Below are positions 9,488 to 18,940 of a stretch of 64,000 bases of DNA, in pieces. Below the pieces are notes generated by a model. It was not told where the DNA came from, made no database searches, and saw only the letters and a list, made by a program, of their open reading frames with translations. This stretch comes from Kappaphycus alvarezii (Eukaryota; Rhodophyta; Florideophyceae; Gigartinales; Solieriaceae): positions 1-64,000 of the forward strand of contig NADL03000538.1 in the NCBI GenBank assembly GCA_002205965.3, in the 5' to 3' direction. The stretch's first letter is position 1; every line of letters begins with the position of its first letter. The translations under genes and the position numbers were made by a program.

Positions 9488-10426
9488 CTACTCAGGCTCG
9501 TCGTTGACATCAAACAAAAAAAACTGAGTAAGGAAGTTAATCCCAATTACAACCAACATTGTTGGAAATATAGCCTCGCCCGGAGAGGCCGCGCTTAATG
9601 AAATCTTGTTATCAATGAAGCGAAGACATCCCACCAAACCACCATAGACAGTCATAAATGTTCCAATAAGCACATAAATTGCTGGAAGATGAAAATTTAT
9701 GAGAAAATGGCGCAGAAATACTCGCTTAAAGAAGTTTTTTATGCTTCCCATTAAAAAACTCATAGCTTCATCTCGTATCCGAAGATTGCTACTTTCGTCC
9801 TCATATGTGGCCTCCATCGGTATTTCACTAATTCGGGCTCGGGCGAGGTTTAGATGATAAAGCAAATCAGATTCAAAGAAGAATCTCTTCCTTATCTTAT
9901 CGACTGAAAGATTCCTAAATGCTGTCGAGGAAATAGCAATTAAACCGTTTGTTGGATCGCTTATCGAGTAATATCCCGATGCAAATTTATTACTAAAAGA
10001 CAAAATACCATTCAGTATGACTCTGTATTTCGGCATATTGCCGATATTAGCCAACACAATAAATCGGTTGCCTTTCGCATAATCACACTTGCCATCGATG
10101 ATCGGGTCAGCAACTTTAGTGACAAGGCGGGGATCGATTTGCCCGTCACTATCAACCTTGACGGCGATATCGCAGCCGTCATCGAACGCTTGAGTCATTC
10201 CTGCAAGCGTAGCTGCTCCAACGCCACCGTTCTTCTCCATAAAAATTGTACGGACGCGGGAATCAGCGATAGTATTTTGGACATGTTGTCCTGAGTTCTC
10301 AGGGCAATCATCGTCGATAACATAAATTGAATTCACGACATTATCAACGCCCTGTATGACGTCGCATATTTTTTCTTTTGAACGATAGGTCGGGATAATG
10401 ACTGCTATCTTTTTTTCTGATTCCAT
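9488..10426 (-). CDS. Family 2 glycosyltransferase with C-terminal membrane helices (DPM1/GtrB-like)
   Basis: The 312-residue protein starts with IAVIIPTYRSKEKICDVI, a GT2 nucleotide-sugar binding start. It has VIDDDCPENS near residue 37 and the metal-binding KVDSDGQIDP near residue 89. Residues 230-310 hold two predicted membrane helices (around YVLIGTFMTVYGGLVG and FPTMLVVIGINFLTQ). This layout matches polyprenyl-phosphate sugar synthases that charge undecaprenyl phosphate for a GT-C partner. The decayed GT-C gene immediately downstream on the same strand fits that job. Base composition is clearly AT-richer than the core genome, indicating recent acquisition. The sugar is unknown. Confidence 0.82.
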   Translation of the reverse strand: MESEKKIAVIIPTYRSKEKICDVIQGVDNVVNSIYVIDDDCPENSGQHVQNTIADSRVRTIFMEKNGGVGAATLAGMTQAFDDGCDIAVKVDSDGQIDPRLVTKVADPIIDGKCDYAKGNRFIVLANIGNMPKYRVILNGILSFSNKFASGYYSISDPTNGLIAISSTAFRNLSVDKIRKRFFFESDLLYHLNLARARISEIPMEATYEDESSNLRIRDEAMSFLMGSIKNFFKRVFLRHFLINFHLPAIYVLIGTFMTVYGGLVGCLRFIDNKISLSAASPGEAIFPTMLVVIGINFLTQFFLFDVNDEPE

Positions 10427-10964
10427 TAAATTTATTAAATATTGATTATCTATTTCTCAAACATAAATAGATATATCACTGATGACCAATCAGATTTTGG
10501 TTTGAATGTATCCGACGGAAATCCGCAACCTTCATCTCAATTTTTAGGACGCTAAGCAGCTTCAGCCCGTGCGGGTCCTACACACTACACTTCAGGTGCC
10601 GGGTATCTAGCTCCGCTTTTGCGACGTCGTGTCGTTATAAAGTTTTGATGAATAACACATTCACCGTGTTTACCACAAGATGGCTCGCTTTTGCTCTGTT
10701 GGAAACCACTTTCGGTTCGTAGGGTCAACGGGTGGCGTGGTGCTTTAGCTTTGGAGAGTAGCTGTTGCTTGCGACTTTCGTCCATGTCCGTGCCTTAATC
10801 CGTCGCAGGGTCCGGTTCCACCCCGAGCACGTCAAACCCGGCGTGTGCTATTAACGAAACCGACTTTCCCATGATCACTCTTACGTCAGCACACCCTCTC
10901 CTTGGGCCAGCGCAGGGAAGCATAGCGACGATGAGGCGAAAGAAGACCCAAGCGCTCATTCAGC
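10427..10964. other. AT-rich to GC-rich transition, unassigned remnant
   Basis: No recognisable gene. A minus-strand frame at 10785-10585 encodes 66 residues beginning MDESRKQQLLSKAKAPRH with two Cys (PSCGKHGEC), which I cannot assign. Upstream of it on the same strand, other short frames run toward the IS256-type fragment. This may be a fragment of yet another insertion sequence. Confidence 0.25.
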
Positions 10965-11587
10965 CTCTGATCGGCAGTGACTCCAGAGGCTAAGGACTCG
11001 ATCTTCTCGTAGATTTGCTTGTTGAGCTTGCTGACGATGCACGCGCTGACACACGTACCCCAGAGCGCCTCGGTGATGTCTTCTACTCAACACACCGAGA
11101 CGCCCGTTAAACCATATCTATCAGCGCCCCTCAACCGAGCTCTGACACGGGGGGTAGCGCTCGATAATCAAGGTCTCAAAAGACAAGCTCCGAAGCTTCG
11201 GGACCTTGAATTTAACCTCGCCAACACGGGTCGTGAGCTTGCGTTGGTAGCTTCCTAAGCCGTAATCCCGACGCTCTTCACTTCGTTCGTAGCATTTTGC
11301 GCCAGCGATCTCATCCACCCCAGCATCAAGCATCGCATTGAGCATCTCTTCGACACTACCTCGAACGATTTCGCCCAAGTGATCTCGGATTCTCGCGTCA
11401 TCGATCTCGATGACCTTCGACAGTTCGGTATTTTCACTCATCGGTGTTCCTCTTGGCTTTGAATTACGTGGTGTAACTCAATTCTAAGAGAGGAGGTCAC
11501 CGACCTTAAAATCAATCTCTAAGAATTCACGAAAGAATTCTCCCTTTGCTGGTCAAAAGAAAGCACGAGAGAATTTCGGCTTTATCC
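10965..11587 (-). mobile_element. IS256-family element fragment (5' part only)
   Basis: A minus-strand frame starting at 11441 encodes MSENTELSKVIEIDDARIRD and then GSYQRKLTTRVGEVKFKVPK, the same N-terminal part as in the copy at 6641-7848. Past 11121, in another frame, EDITEALWGTCVSACIVSKL and NKQIYEKIES follow, down to about 10975, where similarity stops. The outer end (11551-11587) pairs as an inverted repeat with the right end of the first copy. The catalytic C-terminal two-thirds is missing. It is inverted relative to the first copy, so the two bracket the AT-rich glycosyltransferase segment. Confidence 0.8.
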
Positions 11588-11611
11588 AGGTATCCAATCT
11601 TAAATCAAATT

Positions 11612-13609
11612 TCAAAGTAGGTTTTGAATAAAATCAGCCAGCTTCATTTTCGATACGAGCTTTTCATATGTCTCGACTGACAAATTACGACGCCAGTGGT
11701 TATTATCGCGATAGACAAGCTCGTTGTTTTCAAACAAAGGACAAACGTGATTATCACACAAACTTAAAGATGGATTAAAACGCAACATTGTTTAAATCAT
11801 TTGCGACTCGTTCTAGAGCCCTATAGGTTGGGAATTGTTTTGTTTTGACCCTGCTCATCGGAATTGTCCTGGTGTTTGCAGAACAAGGCTTTCGCAATAG
11901 CCCACTTTCATTGCTGAAGACACACACAGGAACATCGTAATAGGGTCTGGGAACATCACCGATGAGTATGATAGTCTTATCATGCCGAACACGATCCATA
12001 GCTATTCGCAAACCCCTCTCTTCCAGTTCTGCCCCATAATCAGCTGTTGTATGAGAAGCGTCCTTTTCGGGAGATACGTACAACTGAAGCCCGTAACCAG
12101 CCCATGCATTAGCAACAAAGACTAGACTGATTTGATCCTGTCTATTGATCCACTTGGTATGGGCTTGATTTGTTTTCCAACATTTTTCCGCATGTTCCGG
12201 TTGTTTTTTAAATTCTCGGAAAACACCTTCAACAAAAAAAGCCGCACACCCACGAAGTAAGGCAATGGATACATCAGTTTGCTGGCCAACCCGATCCATC
12301 ACAGGAGCAAAATGCTGTGCGTGACTATCGCCCCATAGAACGGCGTGGGTCTTTGCGGTCTCCCATGGGGCGCCGAAAACACACACGTCTCGAAATTTAC
12401 CGTCGATGTCCATTCGAGCGGATTGCGGGCAGTCCCAGTTCCACATTGTTTTTAAGCTCGCAATATTTCTTATGCTTTCTGGGATACGCGACGGAAAACC
12501 ATGGTTTAGACCAATGAAAAGCGCGCATGCAGCAACAGCCGCGCTTCCTATGCCACCAACAATAAGACACTCTGAAAGGGTAATAAGACACGGCGACATG
12601 GGTTTTCCACAAAGAAATAAGTGATTAAAGACAATACGACTACAACCGCTCCGAGTGATGCGATCTCTCGCATGCCCAGCGGTCCAGGGGCGTAGTGCAG
12701 GTAGAGTACGGTGACCGGCCAGTGCCAGAGATAGAGGGAATAAGAAATCAGACCCACCCGACCAGCGGAGGTATCGCGAGCGCCCGATTGACAATCCCAG
12801 AGGGACCCCCTGCAATGATCAATGAGGCGCCAAGCGTTGGCACAAACGCTGCCGAACCAGGAAAAGGCGTGGTCTCGTCAAAGTTGAATACAGCATAACC
12901 GATCAAAAGCCATACCCGCGACGGACGCGAGATGACTCATCCATTTGAGCTTTGGGAGGAAACCTAATGCAGCCCCGATGGCGAACTGCCAAGCACGAAA
13001 ACCATGGCAAATAAAAAGCTCTTTCTGGATCATGGTCCGTAACCACAATACACGCTATAAGAGATATGAGCGAAAGACCGCTCAAAAGCGTCCAGAAGGG
13101 CCACCCTTTGAAGCGCGTCATCTTCCACAACAGCGAGATCAACAGCGGCCAGACAATGTAAAACTGCTCTTCAACGCCAAGCGACCAGCTATGCAATAGT
13201 GGCATCGTATCTGCCGATGCGTCGAAGTAGCCGGTGTTAAGCCAAAAAAGATATTAGAGAGAAAGGCGACCGTGAACGCACCGCTCTTCCCAGCTGCCTC
13301 ATAGTCTCCCGGAGCTAGGAGGAAATAACCTGCCACCAACGTGACTAAGACAACCGAAAATAGGACAGGAAATATCCTCTTAACTCTCCTAGCATAAAAA
13401 TCAAGAAACGAAAAAACGTCATTCCGGTTTTTATCTGCAAGAATGCCGGTGATTAGATAGCCCGATATAACAAAAAATATATCGACCCCGACAAATCCAC
13501 CGCTGAAAGCAGCGATGTTGAAGTGAAACAAGATCACGGGCAGAACGGCTATCGCGCGCAGACCGTCAACATCTTTTCTGTAGATCAAACCGTCGACTCT
13601 CTGAGCCAA
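11612..13609 (-). pseudogene. OatA-like acyltransferase 3 / SGNH hydrolase fusion, decayed
   Basis: The N-terminal piece (13609-13230) reads YRKDVDGLRAIAVLPVILFH and GGFVGVDIFFVISGYLITG, the hallmark start of acyltransferase family 3. The next piece (13205-12900) has HSWSLGVEEQFYIVWPLL, and 12757-12600 has ISYSLYLWHWPVTV. The C-terminal SGNH part has VLWGDSHAQHF (block I) near 12345, and 11775-11612 ends with RDNNHWRRNLSVETYEKL, carrying the D-x-x-H-type block. Together about 665 codons, the usual length for peptidoglycan or polysaccharide O-acetyltransferases, but at least four frame changes separate the pieces. AT-richer than the core genes. Dead unless the frame changes are sequence errors. 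Confidence 0.75.
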
Positions 13610-13770
13610 AATCCATCAAAAGTACGATGAACGGTGAAACGTATATCCTATTAAAATAAGGGATGTCACTCGCCGTGACCAGTGCTTTGCGACACCGTGA
13701 TCGGCAGAAGCCTCACTTTTCCAAACTAAAGAGCGACAACAGCCACCGTCATAGTCCGAACCTAATAACG

Positions 13771-13848
13771 TGGTCGGGGCGACATGATTCGAACATGCGA
13801 CCCCCTGCTCCCAAAGCAGGTGCTCTAGCCAGACTGAGCTACGCCCCG
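13771..13848 (-). tRNA. tRNA-Pro (anticodon TGG)
   Basis: Read on the minus strand, the acceptor CGGGGCG (13848-13842) pairs with CGCCCCG (13781-13775). The D-arm begins GCTCAGTCTGGC, and the anticodon stem CCTGC/GCAGG encloses the loop TTTGGGA, giving anticodon TGG for proline. The T-arm loop is GTTCGAATC. Discriminator A and an encoded CCA follow (13774-13771). The gene looks intact. It marks the right border of the accessory region, and tRNA genes are frequent integration sites; no integrase gene is seen beside it. Confidence 0.93.
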
Positions 13849-13859
13849 AACCTGGATGG

Positions 13860-13888
13860 TCTTTATGGAACTGCATCGCCGGGGGCAA
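13860..13888 (-). promoter_or_regulatory. Likely sigma-70 promoter of tRNA-Pro
   Basis: On the minus strand TTGCCC (13888-13883) and TAAAGA (13865-13860) are separated by 17 bases, and the -10 box lies 11 bases before the mature tRNA 5' end. The spacing is right for a housekeeping promoter; the boxes are imperfect. Confidence 0.4.
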
Positions 13889-13930
13889 GCTCGGATCAGC
13901 AGAAATACGTCGGCTCAACACCCGAGCGAA

Positions 13931-14122
13931 CTACAGCGCCGAGCCATACGACGAATAGATTCCGAGCAGCGCAACCGCTACTACCAGCGCGATAATCACC
14001 AGAAGCGGGATCGGCGATAGCTCTGGCGGAGCTTCCACCCCAGGCGGCTCGATGAGCTCACTTTGCTCACGCTTCGATGCACTCTCAGTTTTTCGCTCGT
14101 CGCTCACGTCTCTCGCCTCCAT
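13931..14122 (-). CDS. Small single-pass membrane protein
   Basis: From ATG 14122 (preceded by CAGGAA) the product has 63 residues. The first 40 are highly charged and Pro/Glu-rich. Residues about 41-59, ending in VVAVALLGIYSSY, form one membrane helix near the C-terminus, so the bulk faces the cytoplasm. It follows the glycosyltransferase gene on the same strand after about 40 bases and might be co-transcribed. No family is recognised. Confidence 0.45.
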   Translation of the reverse strand: MEARDVSDERKTESASKREQSELIEPPGVEAPPELSPIPLLVIIALVVAVALLGIYSSYGSAL

Positions 14123-14171
14123 TTTCCTGACCATCGCATTTCATGACAAGGAGTCGAAGCGTCCAACTCCA

Positions 14172-15374
14172 TCACGACCGACAGCGTCGATACAACTCCA
14201 GCGTTTCGGCGGTCTCGCGGTCGATGCGATACCGGGATTGAACCCGCGCGCGTGCCTCGCGCCCCCGAGCCCCTGCTCCGTCATCGCTCAACCATGCGGC
14301 GAGACTAGTCGCGATTGCCGATGGATCTCGGGTCCTGCATAAATACCCTGCTCCATCAGCGAGGTACTCCTGGATAGCGCCGTCGGCTACGCCTACCACC
14401 GGGAGCGCCGAACTCATCGCTTCGAGTGCGGCCCGCACCGAGGCATCATTACCCGCGCCAGCAACGAACGCTGCGTCCATCGCCGAATAAGCGCCAAGCA
14501 ACGCCTCATCGCGCAAATAGCCGGCAAAATGCACTCGGGAGCCAAGGTCCTCATGGTCAACATGGTGACGTAACCGCTCCTCGTCCTGGCCACGCCCGAC
14601 AAAGAGGATGTGGAGCTTCGAATCTCGCAGCCTCCCCAAGGCCTCGAGCAACTCGAACTGACCTCGATTGGCCAAGAGAGCGACATGACCGATCACCGGT
14701 TCATCCTCGGGTAGGCCGAGTTCACATCTCGAACGCCGACGTTCCTCCTCGGAACACGGAGCGAACACGTCGGGGTCGATACTGCCTGCAATGAGAACTG
14801 TCCGCTCGGCAGACAATGAGAATTTTTCGAGAAGGCGATAGCGATCGTCACGACTCCTAACGATCCATCCTTGTGCTGAACGATTGAGAACACCTTGCCC
14901 GAGACGCCCCTTGAGCGAGCGCCGAGCGTGGAAGGTCCGCACAAGATTCGGAGCTCGGCGAACACCTTGGCGGGCAATTGAAGCCAACGAATGGTCGTGA
15001 GACATATGGACATGGACGATGTCGAGGTCACCGTGGGCGAATCGCGCCCGCAAGCGTGCGACATCGCGCATCAGCTCGAGAGGCGACGATTGTGTCGACA
15101 ACGTCAAGCCGAGATCGGCCAGAAGGCCACTAGCCTCGAGACGAGGCAGAGCGGGTTCTTCGTAGCCGTCAAAGTTTCCTCGCTTACTGTCGCATGCAAT
15201 CGCGACACAATGCCCTTCGAACTCCTGACGTCGAGCGAGGGCGAGCGTCGGCGCTACCGGTCCGCTGTACAGGGGATACGCTATCAGATGCAGGATATTG
15301 AGTCGTTCCACGACGCTCTCGTCCCAGGTGCAGCGCTCGTCATCGCCGCGACGCCGGATGCTAGCGCGGCTCAT
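14172..15374 (-). CDS. Family 4 glycosyltransferase
   Basis: A GT-B fold enzyme of about 400 residues. The N-terminal domain starts at NILHLIAYPLYSGPVAP, and HVHMSHDHSLAS (about residue 130) is the typical acceptor-side loop. The C-terminal domain begins VIGHVALLANRGQFELLEAL and contains LHILFVGRGQDEERLRHHV and FAGYLRDEALLGAYSAMDA. The usual E-x7-E nucleotide-sugar motif is altered (NDASVRAALEAM, first Glu not conserved). Start uncertain: ATG at 15374 was taken, but the first 24 residues look non-homologous and a GTG just before ERLNIL is a good alternative. Probably makes a surface glycan; substrate unknown. Confidence 0.8.
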   Translation of the reverse strand: MSRASIRRRGDDERCTWDESVVERLNILHLIAYPLYSGPVAPTLALARRQEFEGHCVAIACDSKRGNFDGYEEPALPRLEASGLLADLGLTLSTQSSPLELMRDVARLRARFAHGDLDIVHVHMSHDHSLASIARQGVRRAPNLVRTFHARRSLKGRLGQGVLNRSAQGWIVRSRDDRYRLLEKFSLSAERTVLIAGSIDPDVFAPCSEEERRRSRCELGLPEDEPVIGHVALLANRGQFELLEALGRLRDSKLHILFVGRGQDEERLRHHVDHEDLGSRVHFAGYLRDEALLGAYSAMDAAFVAGAGNDASVRAALEAMSSALPVVGVADGAIQEYLADGAGYLCRTRDPSAIATSLAAWLSDDGAGARGREARARVQSRYRIDRETAETLELYRRCRS

Positions 15375-15520
15375 GCTGCGCGGCAAACCCCGGCACCGCA
15401 GAACGAAGACCGACGCTCGAACCCGAATTTCTTGAATTCGCCCCCCCCTTCGACGAGAACCAAAAGGGATCGTGAATCGGGTACCCCTCGATTATGAGTT
15501 TGGGTTAGGCTTGCGCGTTG

Positions 15521-16654
15521 ATGGTTTTCTCGCATCGGCATGGTGTCGTCGGCTTGGAGTCGAGATTTCTGCTGGTTTTATTCTTGGTCGCCGCGCTCGA
15601 AGCTCAGGCGAAGACACCGACACCGGTAAGTCAACGACGGCTGCTCGGCTCTACCGCAACGAAGATCGACGCACTTGAAGATACAATTTTGACCCGAATC
15701 AACCGCGAATTTCGTAAGACCAAAAGCCCCTTGGTTTCCGACCCTCGGCTTAAAAACTTTGCACGCCGCTACGCCACACTGGCCGCTCAAGGTCAAATCA
15801 CGTCGGAAATCATTCCGCAAAGACTGCATGCACGCCGGCTCGGACGCTTTGGCTACCACTTTCAGTTTGTGGCCGGAACCCATGAGAGGGAGATCCTTGA
15901 CGCAATTCGGCGAAATAAGACGTTGATGGACTATATTCGGAGGGATTTTGCCCGAGCGGGTGTTGGTGTGTTCCACGCCCCTGCCGAGCCTCCGTTCTTC
16001 CAGGTTATGATTATCCTGGCCAAAGACCCCGACCCACGGACCCAGCAACCCGGTTTGACCACGCTCCAAACCGATAAGGTGATGAGTGCAGCCAGCGTCG
16101 AGATGCGTGATCGCTGCTATCAAGAAGTGCTCGAGCGAGATCCCAACTTCTCTGGCCACGCCCTTCTTGAGTTAACTATCAATAACGAAGGGACTGTCGG
16201 CGACGTCAAACTGCTGAACACACTGGGCGACGACGTGATGGATCGGTGTATTCAGGAGGTGGTAGGCAAACTCACCTTTCCCAAACCCTCCAACGCCCTC
16301 CCGGTTACGCTGCGCCATCCCATGCGTTTCACCCCACCACAAGGCCAACCGGTCGTCGGGAAGCTCACTGATGGCCAAATCCGGGCGACTTTTGCCCGCT
16401 CGGCCGCTGAATTTCGGGACTGCCATCAACGTCGGCTACAAGCGCTCGGACGGTCACAACTCAACGGGCGTATCACACTGGCCCTCAAGGTCGATTCCAC
16501 CGGCAGGGTTCGCGAAGCCGGCGCAACCGAAAACACCACCTTCGATGAGGCTCTCCGGCAGTGCGTCGTGACCCACGCGCGAACCTTACGGTTTCCGGAA
16601 CCCCAATACGGGGGATCCGTTGAGGTCGTCTTTCCCTTGGACTTCGGAGGTTGA
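15521..16654 (+). CDS. Secreted CAP-like protein with two AgmX/TonB-type C-terminal domains
   Basis: An N-terminal hydrophobic segment (FLLVLFLVAALEAQA) ends with a likely signal peptidase site. Residues about 45-165 resemble the CAP/SCP superfamily pattern (LVSDPRLKNFARRYATLAAQ and a late GVGVFHA strand). Two domains follow, about 180-265 and 275-377, each with the AgmX/PglI or TonB C-terminal pattern: a central C (RDRCYQEVLE, RDCHQRRLQA), LELTINNEGTVGDVKLL or ITLALKVDSTGRVREAG, then a later C and FP. Such tandem modules are common in myxobacterial envelope proteins; the role is unknown. Four bases separate it from the next gene, suggesting one operon. Confidence 0.7.
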   Translation: MVFSHRHGVVGLESRFLLVLFLVAALEAQAKTPTPVSQRRLLGSTATKIDALEDTILTRINREFRKTKSPLVSDPRLKNFARRYATLAAQGQITSEIIPQRLHARRLGRFGYHFQFVAGTHEREILDAIRRNKTLMDYIRRDFARAGVGVFHAPAEPPFFQVMIILAKDPDPRTQQPGLTTLQTDKVMSAASVEMRDRCYQEVLERDPNFSGHALLELTINNEGTVGDVKLLNTLGDDVMDRCIQEVVGKLTFPKPSNALPVTLRHPMRFTPPQGQPVVGKLTDGQIRATFARSAAEFRDCHQRRLQALGRSQLNGRITLALKVDSTGRVREAGATENTTFDEALRQCVVTHARTLRFPEPQYGGSVEVVFPLDFGG

Positions 16655-16658
16655 TGGC

Positions 16659-17882
16659 ATGGACGTTATGCGCGATCGCATTCTCGCGGCAGCTAAAAAG
16701 CAGAAAAATAGCTGTTCTGACTTCCTTCGCCGTCTCATCGCTACGCCTTCTTCTAGCGGGGAAGAGGCGCAAGTCGCAGAGCTCGTTCGCAAGGAAATGC
16801 TCGATCTCGGCTACACCAAAGTAGATATTGATCGCTTTGGAAATGTAGTCGGCATTATTGGCGACGGCGATACGAAACTCTTCTACGACGCCCACCTCGA
16901 CACTGCCCCGGTCGGCGACCGAAGCTCATGGCGCTTCGATCCTTACATGGGCGAAGTGCGAGCCGGTAAGATCTTTGGACACGGCGCAAGTCGTAATAAA
17001 GCAGGTCTCGCCGCCATCGTGCATGCGGGCGGTATCATCGACGCCCTCGACCTTGCTGAGAACACCACCATCCACGTCGTGGGATCGATCCAAGCCTGCG
17101 CCTGTGACGGGTTGGCCTATAAAGCACTGCTCGATGTCGAGAAAAAAAAACCGGACTTCGTCGTTTTGAGCGCACCGACGGGTATGAAGATCCATCGTGG
17201 GCAGCGCGGTCGAGCTGAGATCCAAGTGACGCTTCGGGGACGGCCATCTCAAGCTTCGACTCCTGAAGCGGGTTACAACTGTATCTACGGGATCACCGAA
17301 GTCATCGACGGTATTCAAGGTCTGCACCACGATCTTCCCGAAGATCCCTTTCTCGGTCCAGCGACTATCGCCGTCACCCATATCGATAGCGAATTTAACG
17401 GTGCTAGCCGGCTTCCCGAAGTAGCACGCATTCTGGTTGACCGTCGATTCCTCCCTCACGAAACCAGCAAGACCATCCTGACCCAGCTTCGGGCGTTAAC
17501 CCGCGGGACCAAGGCGAAAATCGAGATCTGCAACTACGACGAAGTCAGCTATACCGGTCTGCGTGTACCCATGGCGAAGCTATTTCCAGCCTGGGTCCTC
17601 AACGAAGAGCATCCGCTGATTCAAAGCGCGGAAAAAACGTATCGTAGTCTATTCAAAAAGAAGCCGGAGCTCAATTGCTGGACGGGATCCACCGCCGGAG
17701 TCTATACCATGGGAGTCGCTGAGGTGCCGACCATAGGCTTCGGACCCGGCGAAGAGAATCACGCGGGACCTCTGAATGACCATGTGCGTATCGACGATCT
17801 CGAGCGTGCCATGGCGTTCTACGCGACGCTGCCCGAACATCTTCCTGACGGCGACGACGCGTCTGAGTCCTCGCTTCGCTGA
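16659..17882 (+). CDS. M20 peptidase homologue (YgeY-like) lacking metal ligands
   Basis: The fold matches the YgeY/Ss-linked hydrolase branch of M20: DAHLDTAPVGD (H79, D81), a central IHRGQRGRAEIQV dimerisation domain start, and IGFGPGEENHAGPLND near the end. But the ligand set is broken. The bridging Asp of G-x-G-x-S-D is Arg (R112 in GHGASRNKAG). The catalytic Glu-Glu pair after VQ is Ala-Cys (A146, C147 in SIQACACDGL). The Glu of the S-T-E-P-T strand is Ala (A172 in LSAPTG). Enzymes of the family need two Zn ions, so this is probably a pseudoenzyme. Start chosen for GGAGG at 16646-16650. Reading frame and length (407) are intact. Confidence 0.82.
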   Translation: MDVMRDRILAAAKKQKNSCSDFLRRLIATPSSSGEEAQVAELVRKEMLDLGYTKVDIDRFGNVVGIIGDGDTKLFYDAHLDTAPVGDRSSWRFDPYMGEVRAGKIFGHGASRNKAGLAAIVHAGGIIDALDLAENTTIHVVGSIQACACDGLAYKALLDVEKKKPDFVVLSAPTGMKIHRGQRGRAEIQVTLRGRPSQASTPEAGYNCIYGITEVIDGIQGLHHDLPEDPFLGPATIAVTHIDSEFNGASRLPEVARILVDRRFLPHETSKTILTQLRALTRGTKAKIEICNYDEVSYTGLRVPMAKLFPAWVLNEEHPLIQSAEKTYRSLFKKKPELNCWTGSTAGVYTMGVAEVPTIGFGPGEENHAGPLNDHVRIDDLERAMAFYATLPEHLPDGDDASESSLR

Positions 17883-18940
17883 TCACTTCCGGTGGGCGGC
17901 AACTCTGCAGAAACCTCGACCTGTCGTGGCTTATACCGCGGACCGCGAGTCCATAGAAACCAGGCGCCAATCGATGTCACCGCTTCTCCTGCCCAGAAAC
18001 CCAGCGCCGCCGATAATACTGACTGGCTCGCCCCAATCTTCTTTGCCAATAGAAGCGCTTGGACAATTTCACGGATCCCCTCACCGGCAATCGTGAAGGG
18101 GCTTGCGACCGTCGCAAAGATCTGGATCGACGATGCGAGGGTAACCTCCCAGAAAGATGCCCCGGTCGCAGCCACCGCCAACGCCGTGAAAAAGTACATC
18201 GCCGCGGTACAAAAATGAACCGCAAAGGAGAGGACGATTGCCGTCCCAATCAATCCGCCACGCCCCCGATAGGCTGATGCCGCGCGACTTACCCGCTCGA
18301 TAAACCCGCTGAGTCTCCGTTGTCCGGCCGTAGGAATCCAGCGAATGGCCCATAACACGAGCACAGGTCGAAATAGAGTGGCAAAGAGACCCGCGATGAC
18401 CAGCACCGACACGGGAACCGTCGCTAGGGCCACCAGCCCCGCGCTGCTTCCAAACACCGAAAAACCGAAGGGTAGCGCTACTAAAAAAGTTAGGAAGATC
18501 CCGGAGAGTCCCATCACCTTTTCCACTGCCGTTGCCGCCGACGGCTCTACGACCCGGCCACTGAAGCGCGCCGCGTCGTAGAGTTTGTAGCTATCAAGTC
18601 CAATCGTGGACGGCAGAAACGTTCCTATGAAACGTCCGATCAAGAACGATGACGCGATGTGCCCAAAATTGAATCGAATCCCTTGGCCGATGAGCAAGAG
18701 ATGCCAGCGCCCCATCGACGCGCCTACACCGAGGAGTTTGATGAAGGATGCGGCGATCACCCAAGGCCAAAATGCTGCGGGGTCCAACGTGGCAAGATTC
18801 TGCCGGATCGCTTTGATCACGGAGATCGTACCGCCGTCACCGGAAGGGATCTTTGCCGTCAACAAGAAGTAGAACGCGGCCACAGTGACAGCGGCCTTGG
18901 CACTCACCGAGACGCATCGCCAAATGAGTCTACGCGGCAT
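17819..18940 (-). CDS. LPG synthase/AglD-type flippase-like membrane protein (UPF0104)
   Basis: About 373 residues from ATG 18940. Roughly eight membrane helices with family signatures SFLIGRFIGTFLPSTIGLDS (residues about 85-105) and FATVASPFTIAGEGIREIVQ (about 290). The family includes lysylphosphatidylglycerol synthase membrane domains and AglD-like proteins implicated in moving lipid-linked sugars; no synthetase domain is fused here. The start overlaps the stop of the upstream exonuclease gene by 11 bases, so coupling is likely. Its 3' end overlaps the convergent M20-type gene by 64 bases. The exact substrate is unknown. Confidence 0.78.
   Translation of the reverse strand: MPRRLIWRCVSVSAKAAVTVAAFYFLLTAKIPSGDGGTISVIKAIRQNLATLDPAAFWPWVIAASFIKLLGVGASMGRWHLLLIGQGIRFNFGHIASSFLIGRFIGTFLPSTIGLDSYKLYDAARFSGRVVEPSAATAVEKVMGLSGIFLTFLVALPFGFSVFGSSAGLVALATVPVSVLVIAGLFATLFRPVLVLWAIRWIPTAGQRRLSGFIERVSRAASAYRGRGGLIGTAIVLSFAVHFCTAAMYFFTALAVAATGASFWEVTLASSIQIFATVASPFTIAGEGIREIVQALLLAKKIGASQSVLSAALGFWAGEAVTSIGAWFLWTRGPRYKPRQVEVSAELPPTGSDQRSEDSDASSPSGRCSGSVA

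Noticed and set aside
13771-13848. Phage or island att site at tRNA-Pro
   Set aside because: No integrase gene and no duplicated tRNA end could be found by eye, so only a border note was kept.
13616-13995. ORFs on both strands across the tRNA-Pro gene
   Set aside because: They run through a well-formed tRNA and show no protein signature.
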